A stretch of 64,000 nt of DNA from Mauremys mutica (Eukaryota > Chordata > Testudines > Geoemydidae). Each line of letters opens with the position of its first letter. Within the stretch, counting starts at the first letter, position 1. Below the pieces are notes generated by a model. The model saw nothing but the letters and a program-made list of their open reading frames with translations. It had not been told where the DNA came from and did no database searches. The translations under genes and the position numbers were made by a program. Location: positions 11,799,553 through 11,863,552 of the forward strand of contig NC_059079.1 of assembly GCF_020497125.1 (NCBI RefSeq), given 5' to 3'. Shown here piece by piece: positions 47,285 through 59,598 of the stretch.

Positions 47285-48945
47285 CGAGCTCAGAACCGCT
47301 GGCAGTGTCTCAAAGAGACAATATTTAAGGCACAACAGAAAACTATCCCAGTGAAGGAAACACAGGAAGACTAGTAAGAGGCAAATATGGCTTCAACAGG
47401 AGCTCTTTAATGACCTGAAAATCAAAAAGGAATCCTACGAAAAGTGAAAACGTGGATAATTTGCTAAGGACACGTACAACAGAACAGCACAAACATGTAG
47501 GGACAAAATCAGAGAGCCAAACTCACAAAATGAGTTACACCGACCAAGGGACATAAAAGGCAATAAGAGGTTCTAGAAATACATTAGAAGCAAGAGAAAG
47601 ACAAAGGGAAGTGTAGGTCCTTTACCTAGCAGGGAAGGAGAGCTAATAGCGGATGACAGCAAGAAGGCCAAGGTGTTCATTGCCTATTTTGCTCCAGTAT
47701 AATTGTGATCAGATGCTCAACACAATTAACAACAAGAGGGAAAGAGCACAAGCCAGACCAGGGAAAGAACAGGTTAAAGATTACTTAGATAAGTTAGATG
47801 TATTCAGTCAGGAGGGTATGATGAAATTCACAATAGGATACTTAAGAACTAGCTGATGCAATCTCAAAACCATTAGTGATTATCTTTGAGAACTCATGGA
47901 GGACAAGTGATGTCCCAGGAGACTGGAGAAGGGCAAACATAGTACTTATCTTTAAAAAGAGGAACAAAGACGAGACAGGAAATTATAGACCAGTCTGCTT
48001 AACTATGGGCAGGTCTACACTAAGGGCGGGGGTTGAACTAGGGTACGCAAGTTCAGCTACGTGAATAGCGTAGCTGAACTCGAAGTACCCTAGTTCAAAC
48101 TACTCACCCGGCCAGACACCGCGGGATCGAAATCCGCGGCTCCAAGGTCGACTCCGGAACTCCACCACTGCAAACGGCAGTGGCGGAGTCGACCGGAGCG
48201 CACGGGGAGTTCGAACTATCGCGTCTAGATTAGATGCGATAGTTCGAACTCCAAGAAGTCGAACTCTCCGCGTCGACCCGGCAGGTAAGTGTAGACTAGC
48301 CCTATGATACCCAAGAAAGATACTAGAACGAATAATTAGACAATCAATTTGTAAGTACCTAGAGGATTAAGTAACAGCCAGCATAGATATGTCAAGAAGA
48401 AATCATGCCAAACCAACTTACTTTCCTTCTTTGACTGGGTTACTGGCCTAGTGGATAGGGGGGAAGCTATAGACATGCCATATCTTGATTTTGTAAGACT
48501 TTTTCCACAGTCCCACATGACCTTTTCATAAGCAAATTAGGGAAATACAGTGTAGGTTAAATTATTGTAAAGTAGGTGCACAACTGGCTGGAAGACTGTG
48601 TTCAAAAGCTATCATCAATAGTTTGGCATCAAATTGGGAGGATGTAGGGTCCCACGGGGCTCTGTCCTGGGTCCAGTACTAGTCAATATTTTCCTTAATG
48701 CCTTGGATAATGGAGTGGAGAGTATGCTTATAAAATCTGCAAATGACACCAAGATGGGAGGGACTGCAAGCACTTTAGAGGAAAGAATTGGAATTCAAGA
48801 TGACCTTGAGAAATTGGAGAATTAGTCAAATCAACAAGATGAAATTCAATAAAGATAAGTGCAAAGTACTACACATAGGAAGAAAAAAACAAAGGCACAA
48901 ACAAAAATGAGGAAAAACTGGCTAGGCAGCAGCTGAGCACAGCAA
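47285..48945 (+). mobile_element. LINE relic, reverse-transcriptase segment (CR1 type), split by a MITE
   Basis: Frames in succession show RKTKGSVGPLPSREGELIAD, then WRTSDVPGDWRRANIVLIFK with ETGNYRPVCLT, and after the MITE LLSFFDWVTGLVDRGEAIDM, then VPRGSVLGPVLVNIFLNALD and KSANDTKMGG, where active elements have FADDTK. The catalytic YADD/FADD box is thus mutated and several stops occur. Typical CR1 spacing suggests the endonuclease part is at 43330 with about 3 kb inserted between. Confidence 0.8.
48008..48301 (-). mobile_element. 294-bp palindromic MITE, copy 3
   Basis: Exactly 294 bp between CTATG duplications (48003-48007 and 48302-48306). It is in reverse orientation relative to copies 1 and 2 and shares AACTAGGGTACGCAAGTTCA and the hairpin AACTATCGCGTCTAGATTAG with copy 1 in reverse. 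It interrupts a CR1 RT domain between NYRPVCLT and the next motif. Confidence 0.87.
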
Positions 48946-49450
48946 TTCCTGATCTGCTTTAAAAATCTGGACCTAACTTCTTTAGTTGTGAGTAAAAGTA
49001 GCAGACCCATCTCAGGGTGGATCAGCTATGATCATGGGCACTTAACCAATGCATTATATAAAGACCACACACTCAGGCCACACATCTAGTGTAGTTCATG
49101 AAGAGCTATTCTGTATCACCTGTAAATTCACGTCTGCTTAAAAGGAAAATTAACAAATTAATTCCTTTCCATGAGCTTGAAATCACATAAAGTACCTTGT
49201 GTCTTAAGAGCCCTTCTAGTTATAGGCAACATGATAGCTCTCTCGTTTTGTAAAGTTAAATGCATCTACGAATGTCTACCAGAAAAAGAAATCCTCATGA
49301 AAAATGCTGCAGAACTTTCAATTAAATTTGTTTCCACAGAATATATTTTTGATTGTGATATACAATTCAGGTTGAACTATGAGATATAATTTAGTGAAGT
49401 GTGTAGGTAGAGCCCTGCAGTGGGACTGGGGTCCTGCAGGTCTCACTGCC

Positions 49451-50205
49451 TATAGTGGTTCCCACTCACTGCTGTGGCGCCTCCTGCTGGTCATGCTGGG
49501 AATCTGACTACCAGAATGCCTTTTACTAGCGGTGATTCACTCGCTGTTACTTCTACTTCCTCCACCATCTGGACCCTTATTGCTTCCAGACCGCGGTGTC
49601 CTCTTCGGGACACGGCCCTCTGGCTGTGCCCCAGCCCACTGTCTTCCCCCGTTTCAGGGGACAGGCAATCCTCAGTCCTTCCACTTGCTTCAGTGGCCAA
49701 CTGCAGTCTCTTGTCTAGTCCCTGGTTTCAGGGGCAAAGTGAAGTCTGGATTTAGGCCACTCTCCTCATTGGCATGTAAGGGTAAAGGTTCCCGGCTCAG
49801 GGAACGTACAGCTGGCAGCCACTTACTGCCCCTCCTTCTATTCCCACTGCCTACATTCCCTGGGCTTCTTCCCCATAGCCCTAGCACCTTCCCTGCCCTT
49901 GCTTCAGGGTCTCAGCTGGGCCGTGGTCAGCCAAGAATATATTGGAGCTCACCTTTTGCTCCGCTTCCCGGCCCAGCACTGTAGTATCTCCGGTGCTCTT
50001 AAGCAGACAGTCCTTCCCCTTTGCTCTCCAGGAAGGGACTACCCCTTGCTCTGCTGAGCAGCCTTTTATATATGGGCTGCTCCAGCAAGCCTTCTCCTGC
50101 TTGGCTCTCCCAATAAATCCTTTCCAGATTGGCTAGGTTCTGCGCAGCCTCTCCAAGGCTGCCTTAACCTTTCTCCTGCCTGTGTGGGGCAGTCGCCCCA
50201 CCACA
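49451..50205 (-). mobile_element. Solo LTR (755 bp) with TATA box
   Basis: On the minus strand it begins TGTGGTGGGGCGACTGCCCC, contains a TATATAAAAGG promoter motif at about 50073-50063 and ends CCACTATA. Flanks are CTGCC at 49446-49450 and 50206-50210. No internal retroelement genes are adjacent. The TATA box would drive transcription in the same direction as GLIS1. Confidence 0.68.
50063..50073 (-). promoter_or_regulatory. LTR TATA box (TATATAAAAGG)
   Basis: A strong TATA element within the minus-strand LTR, sense to GLIS1. Whether it is used is unknown; a transcript from it could include only the last three GLIS1 exons. Confidence 0.4.
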
Positions 50206-51919
50206 CTGCCATAATAGCAGGAGCGGGATAAAAATTCAACAAACGATGCTGGAGCAGGTGGGAATGGGATTAAAAAAATAGTCCTACACAGGGCTCTTTG
50301 TCTAGGTATCTCATGAGTTAACAGACATCTCTGTATTAGACACTTCCTATGCATCAAATATAGCTATGGTATTTGGAGTGTTTGCATTATTTGTCCTGTC
50401 TTTAGTCTACCCCCATTTGGGTAGCTGGGGGTGCATATACAACTTCGTATTATTCCCACAATTTACACTAAACCTCTTTGTCTCAATGTTATTACTACAT
50501 AAGAGTTTCTCTAGAACCTATTAAACTGTACAGCACTAAGAATAAATATACAGCCAAATTGATTTTTGAAAACCTTCTGACAGGACAAGGATATATTTTC
50601 CCCCGCCCCACCCCGAATTTATCCATATTGCTGTAGTCTGAATAAGAAATGGCTTTTATATTTTGCTCTAGCCACACCCTGGTCGAAAACTCTTCTTGGA
50701 CAAATTCTACAGAACAGCAAATAAAGCAGCTACATTTTTAGCCATTTTAAGGCAACTTTCTTCATGGTCCATTACACAGATAATATTTTTAATCTGTTCC
50801 TGGATACTGAAAATACAGCACAATATGCTTAATTGGAAACTACTTGCAGGGAACTGAAAAATAATGAAATTCACTTCAACCTAGGATACTTTTTGAATCA
50901 TAATAATTCAGGATGAAATCTAACCACAGCATAGAAATATTGAAGGCATGGATGTTTTCAATATGAACAGTGGCTCACTGTTGGGTTTTTTGATAGAAAA
51001 TCTTGACTGGCAGATTCCTCTGCTAGACAATAGGCCCCAATCCTTTTCTCATTGAGCTCAGTGGGAACCGGATCAGATCCAGAGTGAAATACATCTGTAC
51101 TTTATCTAAAATAAATTCTTGTGTATATTGTGCTATTAGACCGGACTTCAAAGCTGCTTCTCAAGTCCAGTCTAATACCACATTGCAAAATATTGAGAAT
51201 TGTATCTACCACGTACGAGTCTGAAGGAAAGATTCTATATAGTGCTCTGAGTTAGAGGCATAATGTTATATTTAGTTACAAAAGCTGATATATTTCAGTG
51301 AAACCAGGTGCTACCATAAAATTCCTCATGCCAACTGTTTCATTCATAAAACCTTGCCTGCTCAACAGTATAGCTACTTATATTATGAGAATATGCAATT
51401 CAGTTCCAGAATCAGGAGATTATATTTTGTGGGGGGGTGGGCGGGGGAGGGGGAAGGGGGAAGTTAACACTGATTTTCATCTCTTCCTATATATTAAAAA
51501 TGATGTGTAAAGCTCTGCTAATCTGGTCTTTGGATCGCACCCAATCTCTTGCCACGTGTTTCTGTTCTGGGTCTTGCCCTACGGGAATTTCTGTCAGCAC
51601 ATGCTCAGGAAACAGTTATACCATTTAAAAAAAACCAACAGACTATCTGAAGTTTGGTGAACCTTGCACTAATCACTGCCAGGTGTCTTTGGCTAGCTCT
51701 CTGGAATGCATGGAATCTTTTTCCACCTCTATAATAAATCCTTCATTGTAGCTCACCTTGCTGGGCATCATTGCATTTTATTATCCTTTCCCACAAATGA
51801 TGAGCAAACAAATTACTGGGTTGTAATGTGCCTCACATTTAACATAGACTGAAGCTCTGCTCTGGGATTACAAGTTATTCCAGTGTGTTTCCATTTTCTT
51901 GTTGTTGGGACACTGGTTA

Positions 51920-52030
51920 TATTGAGAGCGAGGAACTGGAAGTCAGAGGCCCTGGTTTGTCATGAACATGCGGTGTGACCTTGCAGGTAATTTAACCTTT
52001 ATGACATATCTTTAAAATGAGGCTAAAGAA
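51920..52030 (+). repeat. MIR-like SINE fragment
   Basis: GGAACTGGAAGTCAGAGGCC, GCGGTGTGACCTTGCAGGTA and TAACCTTTATGACATATCTT keep the MIR sense order. Confidence 0.6.
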
Positions 52031-52095
52031 TACCAACGATTGTGGGCGCTTGAAAACCCCACTAGGCACCTAAATATCTTTAAAAATCTGGCCCA

Positions 52096-52172
52096 TAGTT
52101 GCTCAGCATAGAGGTCTGGATTGGATAACCTCTGAAGGTCCCTTCCAGCCCTGCAATGACACGATTGTATGA
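52096..52172 (+). mobile_element. CR1-type 3' tail
   Basis: GGATTGGATAACCTCTGAAG, GTCCCTTCCAGCCCTGCAAT and GATTGTATGATT form the CR1 3' end. Confidence 0.82.
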
Positions 52173-52311
52173 TTTTTCACATCAGGACAAGCTGTCATGC
52201 ATTCTCTTTATATGGCTTACTTCTAAACCACTGAATTTGCTAAAAAGCTACAAGAATATCAGGTTTACAGAGACTAAATATTCTGTTCCTCTGACTATCA
52301 CAGAAAACATG

Positions 52312-52440
52312 AACTACTGGTTACAGCACATGACTGGAAGTCAAAAAACCTGGGTTCTAATCACCGCTCAGTCAAAGGCTTCCTGAGTAACTCATTTAAC
52401 CTCTCTTTTCTCCCTGTAGCCTTATTATTTCTTAATTTGA
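52312..52440 (+). repeat. MIR-like SINE fragment
   Basis: GGTTACAGCACATGACTGGA, AACCTGGGTTCTAATC, then TAACTCATTTAACCTCTC follow the MIR sense order. Confidence 0.6.
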
Positions 52441-54638
52441 GACTGTATCACTTACACCACATCTCCGAGGCCAGTATCTTTATTTGTTAGTGCTTACTTT
52501 TAGACACTATCGAAGTGACATCATAAATGTCAATCCACCTATTTTAGAAAAATATAATATTAAATAAATGTCCACCTACATCCCGGTACAGTCAGGAAAA
52601 CGTCAGTACTCTATCAGCAATCAGATGCTATATTTTCCTTAGCCAAATATTGCAGAAATGAGGCCACTTTAATGCTAATTTTGCTAAAAACAGGATAGGC
52701 CTATCTGGATATGATTATAAATGAACTCTGTTCACATTTTCTACAATGAGATAAATGACTTGGGATTCAAATCCAGATGCTTTTAATTACTGTTTTTCTT
52801 TGTTACATAAACCTCAGCCCCGCACCTGTACATTGTTCTTTCTTTGGATAGATGTACTGATGCCCCTTATGCGTGCTCAGATCCATAACACTGAGATAAA
52901 TTATGATGGGTTCTTGGCTACCTCCACTGAAAATGTTTTCTGCTTTCAGAGAGATCTGTTTCTTGTTATTGAGTTTTAGTGCTTTTAAAAGAGAATAAAA
53001 CACTAACTTGTGTATTCTATTATAAATGAGGAGTAGTCCCAGTGGAATCCACAAACAATGAATGACACATTTTTCTGGTCCCAGGAACTATTATAAAAAA
53101 GGTGTTGGTATTTAGTTCCATCCTCTAAATAGTAGAGGCTTGTTTGTTTCCCACAACTATTCTAATAATGGGCCAAATCTTACTGGCCTTACTCATGTGA
53201 TCTCACTGCCTTCGACAGAGGTTGGCCCTTAAAATGCAAGAAAGTACTAGCTATTAAAATAAAAATGATCTGCAATAGTTCATTAAAGAATTATCCTTTT
53301 CTGTTTTGATTTTGGAACCAATTTCCTAAATACACTACAATCACACTCCAGAAAACCATCTACTTGTAAAGTGAAATCCTTAAAGCCACTGCATGTGTCT
53401 GATCCCACCTCACGTGATACAACCCTTCTAAACACCTTCATTCACAAAACCATCCCTGGTCTCCTCTCACCTCCTTGCCACAGAGCCAGGATAATACAAA
53501 AAATTCCACACAGGAGAACCCTATCTAGCCACCCCACTCTCTCTCCTGTAAGGCTTTCACCCCTACAGACATTAAACTTTACTTTCCTGCCATCCACTAA
53601 CAGAATTCTTCTTCCCCACTCCTCAAGCTACCACCACAACCTCAAAGTGGGGGAAAGAAATGGGGACATTTTACAAGGCTCACATCTCAGGAGGGGAGTC
53701 TGAGCTGGTGAAGGGTTGCCTGGGTGTTTCCACTGCTGGTTTTGAGGGAGGAAACCCTTTAGGCCTCATTCGTGTTTGTACTATGCCCACTTCATGCCAC
53801 TCTGGCAATGGAAAGAGGCCTTAAGATGAGAGGATCCTTTACACTGCCACTGAGTGGTGTAAAGGCCATAGCAATGGATTTTCTCCTGCACATTTTACCT
53901 TAAAAATATCAGGAATATCAAGTCTGGTCGTCCCTGGTTAAAGAGCTGTTAGCAAGCACAAAGAAATTAGCATTTTAAATGCGCTAACTAAAAATATTCT
54001 CTCTCATTTGTTCAGCTTTAAGACTTTTGTGATGTCATGATCTCATTAATTCTTCAGTCACCATAGATTTTACATGGCGGATATGACCTAAATTGCTAAA
54101 GAAGTATGAACAATTAGTGTCCCAATCCTCTCTAAGGGATACATCATCCTTATTGGTAGAATTGTCATTATTTGTCAGTAGTCCTTGACTTCCTCCAGGA
54201 ATGTAAATGCTATTTGCTATGTGTAATGCATGTGACCAAGGTCACATAGCCATATGCAAAATGATTGAGTTCAAAGACTTTAATGGGACCTTGCGCCAAC
54301 TCCATATACTGAAGGGAAATTCAGTTTTGCTGATCCATGGGGAAAAAATGTAATGGATCCTGAGCAAAAGTGCCTAAACCTCATGACCTTCTGTTATCAA
54401 GGTTTACAATTACATGATAATTGGTGCTGTTAATGTATGATGAATTATAAGATTATCTACTTTTCTTTTTAAAACCACATATTAATGCTGTGGAGATTAC
54501 ACTATACTGTGTGGTGTTTATTATCTGTAGGGTGAACAAGATCTTGCAATAGTTGGACCAATTTATACCAATGGCTCATAAAGTCTGAATGACTACTACT
54601 CTACAATAGTTTAGTGATCTGAAAATAAAAGCATAGAG

Positions 54639-55610
54639 AAAAGACGGTTACTCACCTGTAGTAACTGGTGTTCTTCGAGATGTGTTGCTCCAATCCATTC
54701 CAGTTAGGTGTGCGCGCCGCGCGTGCACGGCTTCTCCGGAACTTTTTTCCCTAGCAACTCCGGCGGGCCGGCTGGCGCCCCCTGGAGTGGCGCCGCTATG
54801 GCGCTAAATATATACCCCAGCCGGCCCGTCCGCTCCTCAGTTCCTTCTTGCCGGCTACTCCGACAGTGGGGAAGGAGGGTGGGTCTGGAATGGATTGGAG
54901 CAACACATCTCGAAGAACACCAGTTACTACAGGTGAGTAACCGTCTTTTGATTGCTCCAATGCATTCCAGTTAGGTGATTCCCAAGCCTTACCTTAGGCG
55001 GTGGGGTCGGAGTGAGACGTGGCGGAGTGTAATACCGCAGAGCCGAAGGCTGCGTCGTCTCTAGACTGCTGCACCAACGCGTAATGGGAGGCGAAGGTGT
55101 GGACCGAAGACCAGGTAGCCGCTCTGCAGATGTCCTGGATGGGGACATGGCTCAGGAAGGCGGCGGACGAGGCGTGCGCTCTCGTAGAATGAGCGGTGAG
55201 TCGGCATGGTGTCACGTGAGCCAGCTCGTAGCATGACCTGATGCATTGAGTCACCCAGGAGGAAATGCGCTGGGTAGAGACCGGCTCGCCTTTCATGCGA
55301 TCAGCGACTGCGATGAAGAGCTGGGTGGAACGCCGAAAGGACCTTGTCCGGTCGATGTAAAACGCCAGCGCCCTACGGACGTCGAGGGTGACGAGCACTC
55401 CACAGTTCCGACCGGCCGTCACGGGCGGTAAGAAGGAACTGAGGAGCGGACGGGCCGGCTGGGGTATATATTTAGCGCCATAGCGGCGCCACTCCAGGGG
55501 GCGCCAGCCGGCCCGCCGGAGTTGCTAGGGAAAAAAGTTCCGGAGAAGCCGTGCACGCACGGCGCGCACACCTAACTGGAATGCATTGGAGCAATCACTC
55601 GAAGAAGAAC
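54639..55610 (-). mobile_element. DIRS-like retrotransposon relic with inverted terminal repeats
   Basis: Two long inverted arms of about 180 bp, 54670-54852 and 55423-55610, carry the same GC-rich sequence in opposite orientation (ATGGCGCTAAATATATACCC, CTAGCAACTCCGGCGGGCCG). Between them, on the minus strand, lies an open frame for a tyrosine recombinase C-terminus. A second pair of short arms (54639-54700 and 54887-54949) repeats ACGGTTACTCACCTGTAGTA in inverse. Inverted ends plus a tyrosine recombinase are the DIRS design. Reverse transcriptase and gag are missing. Confidence 0.75.
54994..55422 (-). pseudogene. Tyrosine recombinase C-terminal fragment (DIRS type)
   Basis: A stop-free 142-codon frame on the minus strand. 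The N-terminal part RRALAFYIDRTRSFRRSTQL looks like the DIRS recombinase segment preceding the catalytic box. Next come PVSTQRISSWVTQCI, then TAHSTRAHASSAAFLSHVPI, with the His and Arg of the HxxR box, and ATWSSVHTFASHYAL, with the catalytic Tyr in the TF-SHY context. In DIRS elements this enzyme joins the closed-circle DNA intermediate to the target, so no target duplication is expected. Only the C-terminal third remains here, inside inverted arms and lacking RT, so it is scored as a fragment. The absence of stops suggests a fairly recent arrival in the GLIS1 intron. Confidence 0.72.
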
Positions 55611-55759
55611 TGTATTTCATAAACCACCCTCTATTATTTCATAAACAAGACCCTTCTTTATGTATTTGTGCGCATATTCTACAAAAGAGAGGGAGATATA
55701 TATATAGCAAAGCAGATGCCTTGTTTATATTAGAAAAGTGCACCAGTTTAATTAAATCA

Positions 55760-55999
55760 ATACATATACTGATCTAGTTAAACTGGTATAAACTCCTGAT
55801 GGAACCCACTCAGACTAGTTTAACTAAATTAATATACACAAAGGTTAAAGTTGGTAACTTATCACTGGAAGCTAAATTAGTAGGCTAAACCAGTTCAAGT
55901 GGGTCTACACTGGGGTGTCCACAAATTTTACTGATGGATTTTTTTAACTGGTTTAGTTATATTCATGCAAATGTTGTAGTATAGACCAGGCCAGGCATA
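55760..55999. repeat. MITE-like repeat
   Basis: Repeated TTTAATTAAATCAATA, TAGTTAAACTGGTATAAACT and AACTGGTTTAGTTATATTCA in both orientations, closing with GTATAGACCAGGCC. It looks like a diverged foldback MITE; boundaries are uncertain. Confidence 0.45.
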
Positions 56000-58319
56000 A
56001 CATCAATTTAGTGAAGCCAAAGGTTAACACTGGGAGCTATTTTTCTATCTTCAGGGTGCTACAAATCTAAACTTACTGTCTTTGCAGCTGCTGAAGTTAA
56101 ACAGTTTTGACATTACTTATAGCATTTGCCATAAATAATGTTAAAGTAACACTTCACTACTTGAAATTAAAAAACAAACAAAAACAACATGGATCACACA
56201 AGCCCTACTTTCTACATGCCAAAATACTCCTAAATCATACACTTCTACTTTAATTAATATTAGTATAAATTAATGTAAAATTATTTGATCCAGCAACCTG
56301 TGCACTTCATGCCACAATTTAAAAAAATTCCATATATTACATATATAAAGCCAGTGTAAATATATTTGGTAATGAAGTCAGATTCTGTTAGAACATTTTC
56401 AAGTGAATTAGATAATTTTGTCAAACTATTTAAATGTCTTAGCAAACCATTTGGGAAAACTGAGTGCTACACTTGGTATTGACTTTGGCAAAGGATGGTA
56501 GAACATAGTAGGGTTTTTTTTTCACTTAAAGCCTTTAAATCAAATTCTGAATCTTCTGTCAACCTTGAGTAGACTATTTGTACTCTGCCCCGTGTAGCTT
56601 TTGGCATCTCACATATTTGATGATTCAATAATTACACTTTTTGATAATAATCATTTCTGGTTCATTCCAAAGACTTAAACTCTGGAATCCAATCTTGACA
56701 TCACATTGATTCACAGTATAGTAATTCTTTAAACGTACCTAAACATGGATACAGAGCTAGGTGATGAATGAGGCAAAATGCTCTATGTATGTCAAAAGTG
56801 CAATGCGGTTCATATAGAGCTTTAAATGTTTATTTCTCTTCATGTGTTTTTATCTGAATAAAGATACAGAACTATTAACTGACAAAGACAGACCCAATAA
56901 TTCAGCAGCTCCAAGCATTAGATTATAAAGGGTTTTTGTTGATTAAATTGATGAATACTTTCATTTAGTATGGTTTTGTGTAAAGTATGAGATTTTGATT
57001 AGTTCAGACTATATTTTCTATCTAAGTAAATGCTATTAAAATATGGTCTTTATTTCAGTATGTAATGAAAGTGCAAACAATTAAAATATAGCAAATGTAT
57101 TTTATGGACTAGCTAATACAATGCCTAAAATAACAGGTTACTTTGAATATAGTGAATGCTATTTTAAATGCTGAAACATCCCCAGTCACTATGTAACGAA
57201 CAAAATGTCTTGTTTTAAAATAAACATTCAAACAATATGTTCCATTCTTAGTTTTCTGATGGCTGGTTCATAGTTAGAACCCTGTTATTGTCTCAACCTT
57301 ATATTATGTCATAGGAAATTAACTATAGTGTTTCTGTAACCACTTTGCGTTTCTTAAGTACATAAGCATTGGGAGATAATAAATCAGCACACTATTCTCA
57401 CACAAGAACAAATGCTTATTCAGCAAAAATTGAAAGCCATTCCAATGTAAAACTCAAATTGTGACCTAAGCAAATGAATAGTTATCTGCTCCTGGCACTC
57501 ACTAAGCAATCAAAACTTGTGTAGAAGGTTCCAATTAAAAATTGGATTCAGCATTTTTTTTTACTCAAATGGAACCGATTTTCTCAAAATGAAGACAGTT
57601 CACATGCATCAATAAGAGTGAATCCATGCAGTCCAGTGCACTCAGCTATAGAATCTGAAACACTGCTATAGTACGCTCTCATGTTAGCCACGTCTTTGGT
57701 TTTTATTATTGTCAGGGAGGTGAGCAAATAAGTTCCAAATGTTAAAATGTCTTGAAAACAAACTCAGAACTCACCTGTGCAGCTGACATGTGAAATGTTT
57801 CCTTAGTTTGGTTATATTGTTTTCTGTTGGGATTTTTGGTGCTAATTTCACATAAGGCCCACTTCCAGAACCACCACCCAGACTTAGTCACTGGACGGTG
57901 TCCTAAGGATTTACACAGGGGTGAGTGGGAGGAAGAGATCCTTCTCCTCTTTGAGGTTGATATGTTCCCCTCCCACAGGAGGAAAAAAATGGCCCTTGGA
58001 TCTGCTTCATTGTAGATTTTCTCTCCCCATTCCTACTGTTAGTTCTCACTTCCACCTGTGGGTACGGCGAGCCCTCGTGAATCTGCTCCACAACTGGTAG
58101 GGGATCTGTGACCCCTGAATGGAGATCCCTACCGCAGGCCCATGCTGTAGAATCATGCTGGGTATGCTGCTGGTCAAGGGAGAAGTGAGAATTCACTTCC
58201 CGGTGCATAGTTTAGAACCGGATCCATCCATCTTTTAAAACCAGCATGGAAACTGTTTGTTAAGGTGAAAATAAATGAGTGGAGCAAACATAAAAGTTTG
58301 ACTCTTGGTTTTTGGGGGG

Positions 58320-59115
58320 GATAGAGAGGATTGTCTTGTGGTTAAAGCACAGGAGAGGGAGGCAGGAGAGCTGGGCTCTCCCAGTCATCCTACATGACAC
58401 TGGGTATGTCTTTTAGGGACAGCTGGGGTCTGGTCCTGTGTTGGTGCAAAAGGGTGGGGGGCATGTGTATGCTCAAGGACCCTTCCCACCATGATATGCC
58501 CCTGCACTGAGGGGCAGCTGTAACGTAGCTGCGGCATACAGGCTCTATGTGAGGTGAGTACTGCCACTCTCTGCCCCAAATGGGAGGATGAAGGTACTTT
58601 CCTCATCCTCTGCACTGGCCAGAAGAGTGGGCTGGATGCAGGGGAGAAGGAGTCTAGGTTTACTGCAGTGTGCACTGCCCAAAGGCTGCAGGAGGAATTC
58701 CTCCTTGAGAGCCTGCTCCCTTGCCACATGCCACTACTGTAGGACTGCACCTTAAGGGTACAATTAAATTCGTAATCTCTCTAGGTTTCAGTTTCCTCAG
58801 CTACATATTGGGGTTGAGGAGGGATGGTGATGACACTTGAATGGGACTACATTAAATGCCGGGCACTGCTAAAGATCTTGGGCAAGCCGATGTGTCTGAG
58901 TTCCCCATCAGTAAAATGAGGAGAGTGCTCTTGTCCATGACGGGGTATTGGAATTACAATTCATCACTATGTGAGCTGTCAGATACGACCAATAAGGGCA
59001 CCAGCTAGGAATCTAGCCAGAGTGGCAGATCCCCTACTTCAGAGGGGAGTTGTGAGGTTTACAGTCGTTCCTTCCTGTTTGTAAAGTGCTTTGAGAGCCT
59101 TGGATAGAAGGCGTA
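58320..59115 (+). repeat. Cluster of diverged MIR/CORE-SINE-like pieces
   Basis: Phrases such as GTGGTTAAAGCACAGGAGAG (58340s), CTCTAGGTTTCAGTTTCCTC (58780s), GTTCCCCATCAGTAAAATGA (58900s) and TTGTAAAGTGCTTTGAGAGC (59080s) recall MIR and CORE-SINE sequences. The order is disrupted, so several old copies or a split copy are possible. Confidence 0.45.
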
Positions 59116-59598
59116 AGATACTGTAAGAAAACATTATCTATTAATACAACATATAAAGAACGGCTTCATGTAGATTTCACTGAGTCGGGTCCCACTCTCA
59201 GCACTTCAGCACAGCGGCCTGCAATCCTTAAACAAATAGTTCTCACTCAGGCAACCATTGCCTTATGATTCTACAGGCCATACTCTGGCTGCTGAGATAG
59301 GGGTGGGATCCCAGTGAAGTCAATAGGAGCCCTGTGCACACAGCCACAGCTATAACATGCCACCAAGGAAGAGTATTTAAAAATAAAATATATTATAAAA
59401 TCTCAGTGCAGTATGAAGAACAATCTAAAATTGTTTTTAAAACAAGGAGATGAAGATGTTCAATCTAGACCCGTTCTGAGTAATCATACCATACTCAGTA
59501 ACCTTCTCAATGCATTGAACAGAGTTTAACATAAACCCAACGACATGGGATTCAGTACATCTTTGTAGAGTGATGGCATGCTTGCTTAAAGTACATAC

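Larger units (their letters stand above)
49409..50300. mobile_element. hAT MITE split by an LTR insertion
   Basis: Outer ends AGAGCCCTGCAGTGGGAC and CCTACACAGGGCTCT are inverted, with imperfect flanks (TGTAGGTA at 49402 and TCTAGGTA at 50301). Removing 49451-50210 joins TCTCACTGCC to ATAATAGCAGGAGCGGGATA and restores a short foldback element. Confidence 0.55.
41570..59598 (-). other. GLIS1: GLIS1 intron (about 18.0 kb)
   Basis: Bounded by a GTATGT donor at 59598-59593 and a TTCTAG acceptor at 41570. It carries CR1 pieces (43330-43960 and 47285-48945), a hAT MITE (44426-44644), a 294-bp MITE (48008-48301), an LTR within a hAT MITE (49409-50300), MIR fragments and a DIRS-like relic (54639-55610). 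I see nothing recognisable in about 41570-43330, 45065-47280, 50300-51900, 52450-54630 and 56000-58300. Confidence 0.85.
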
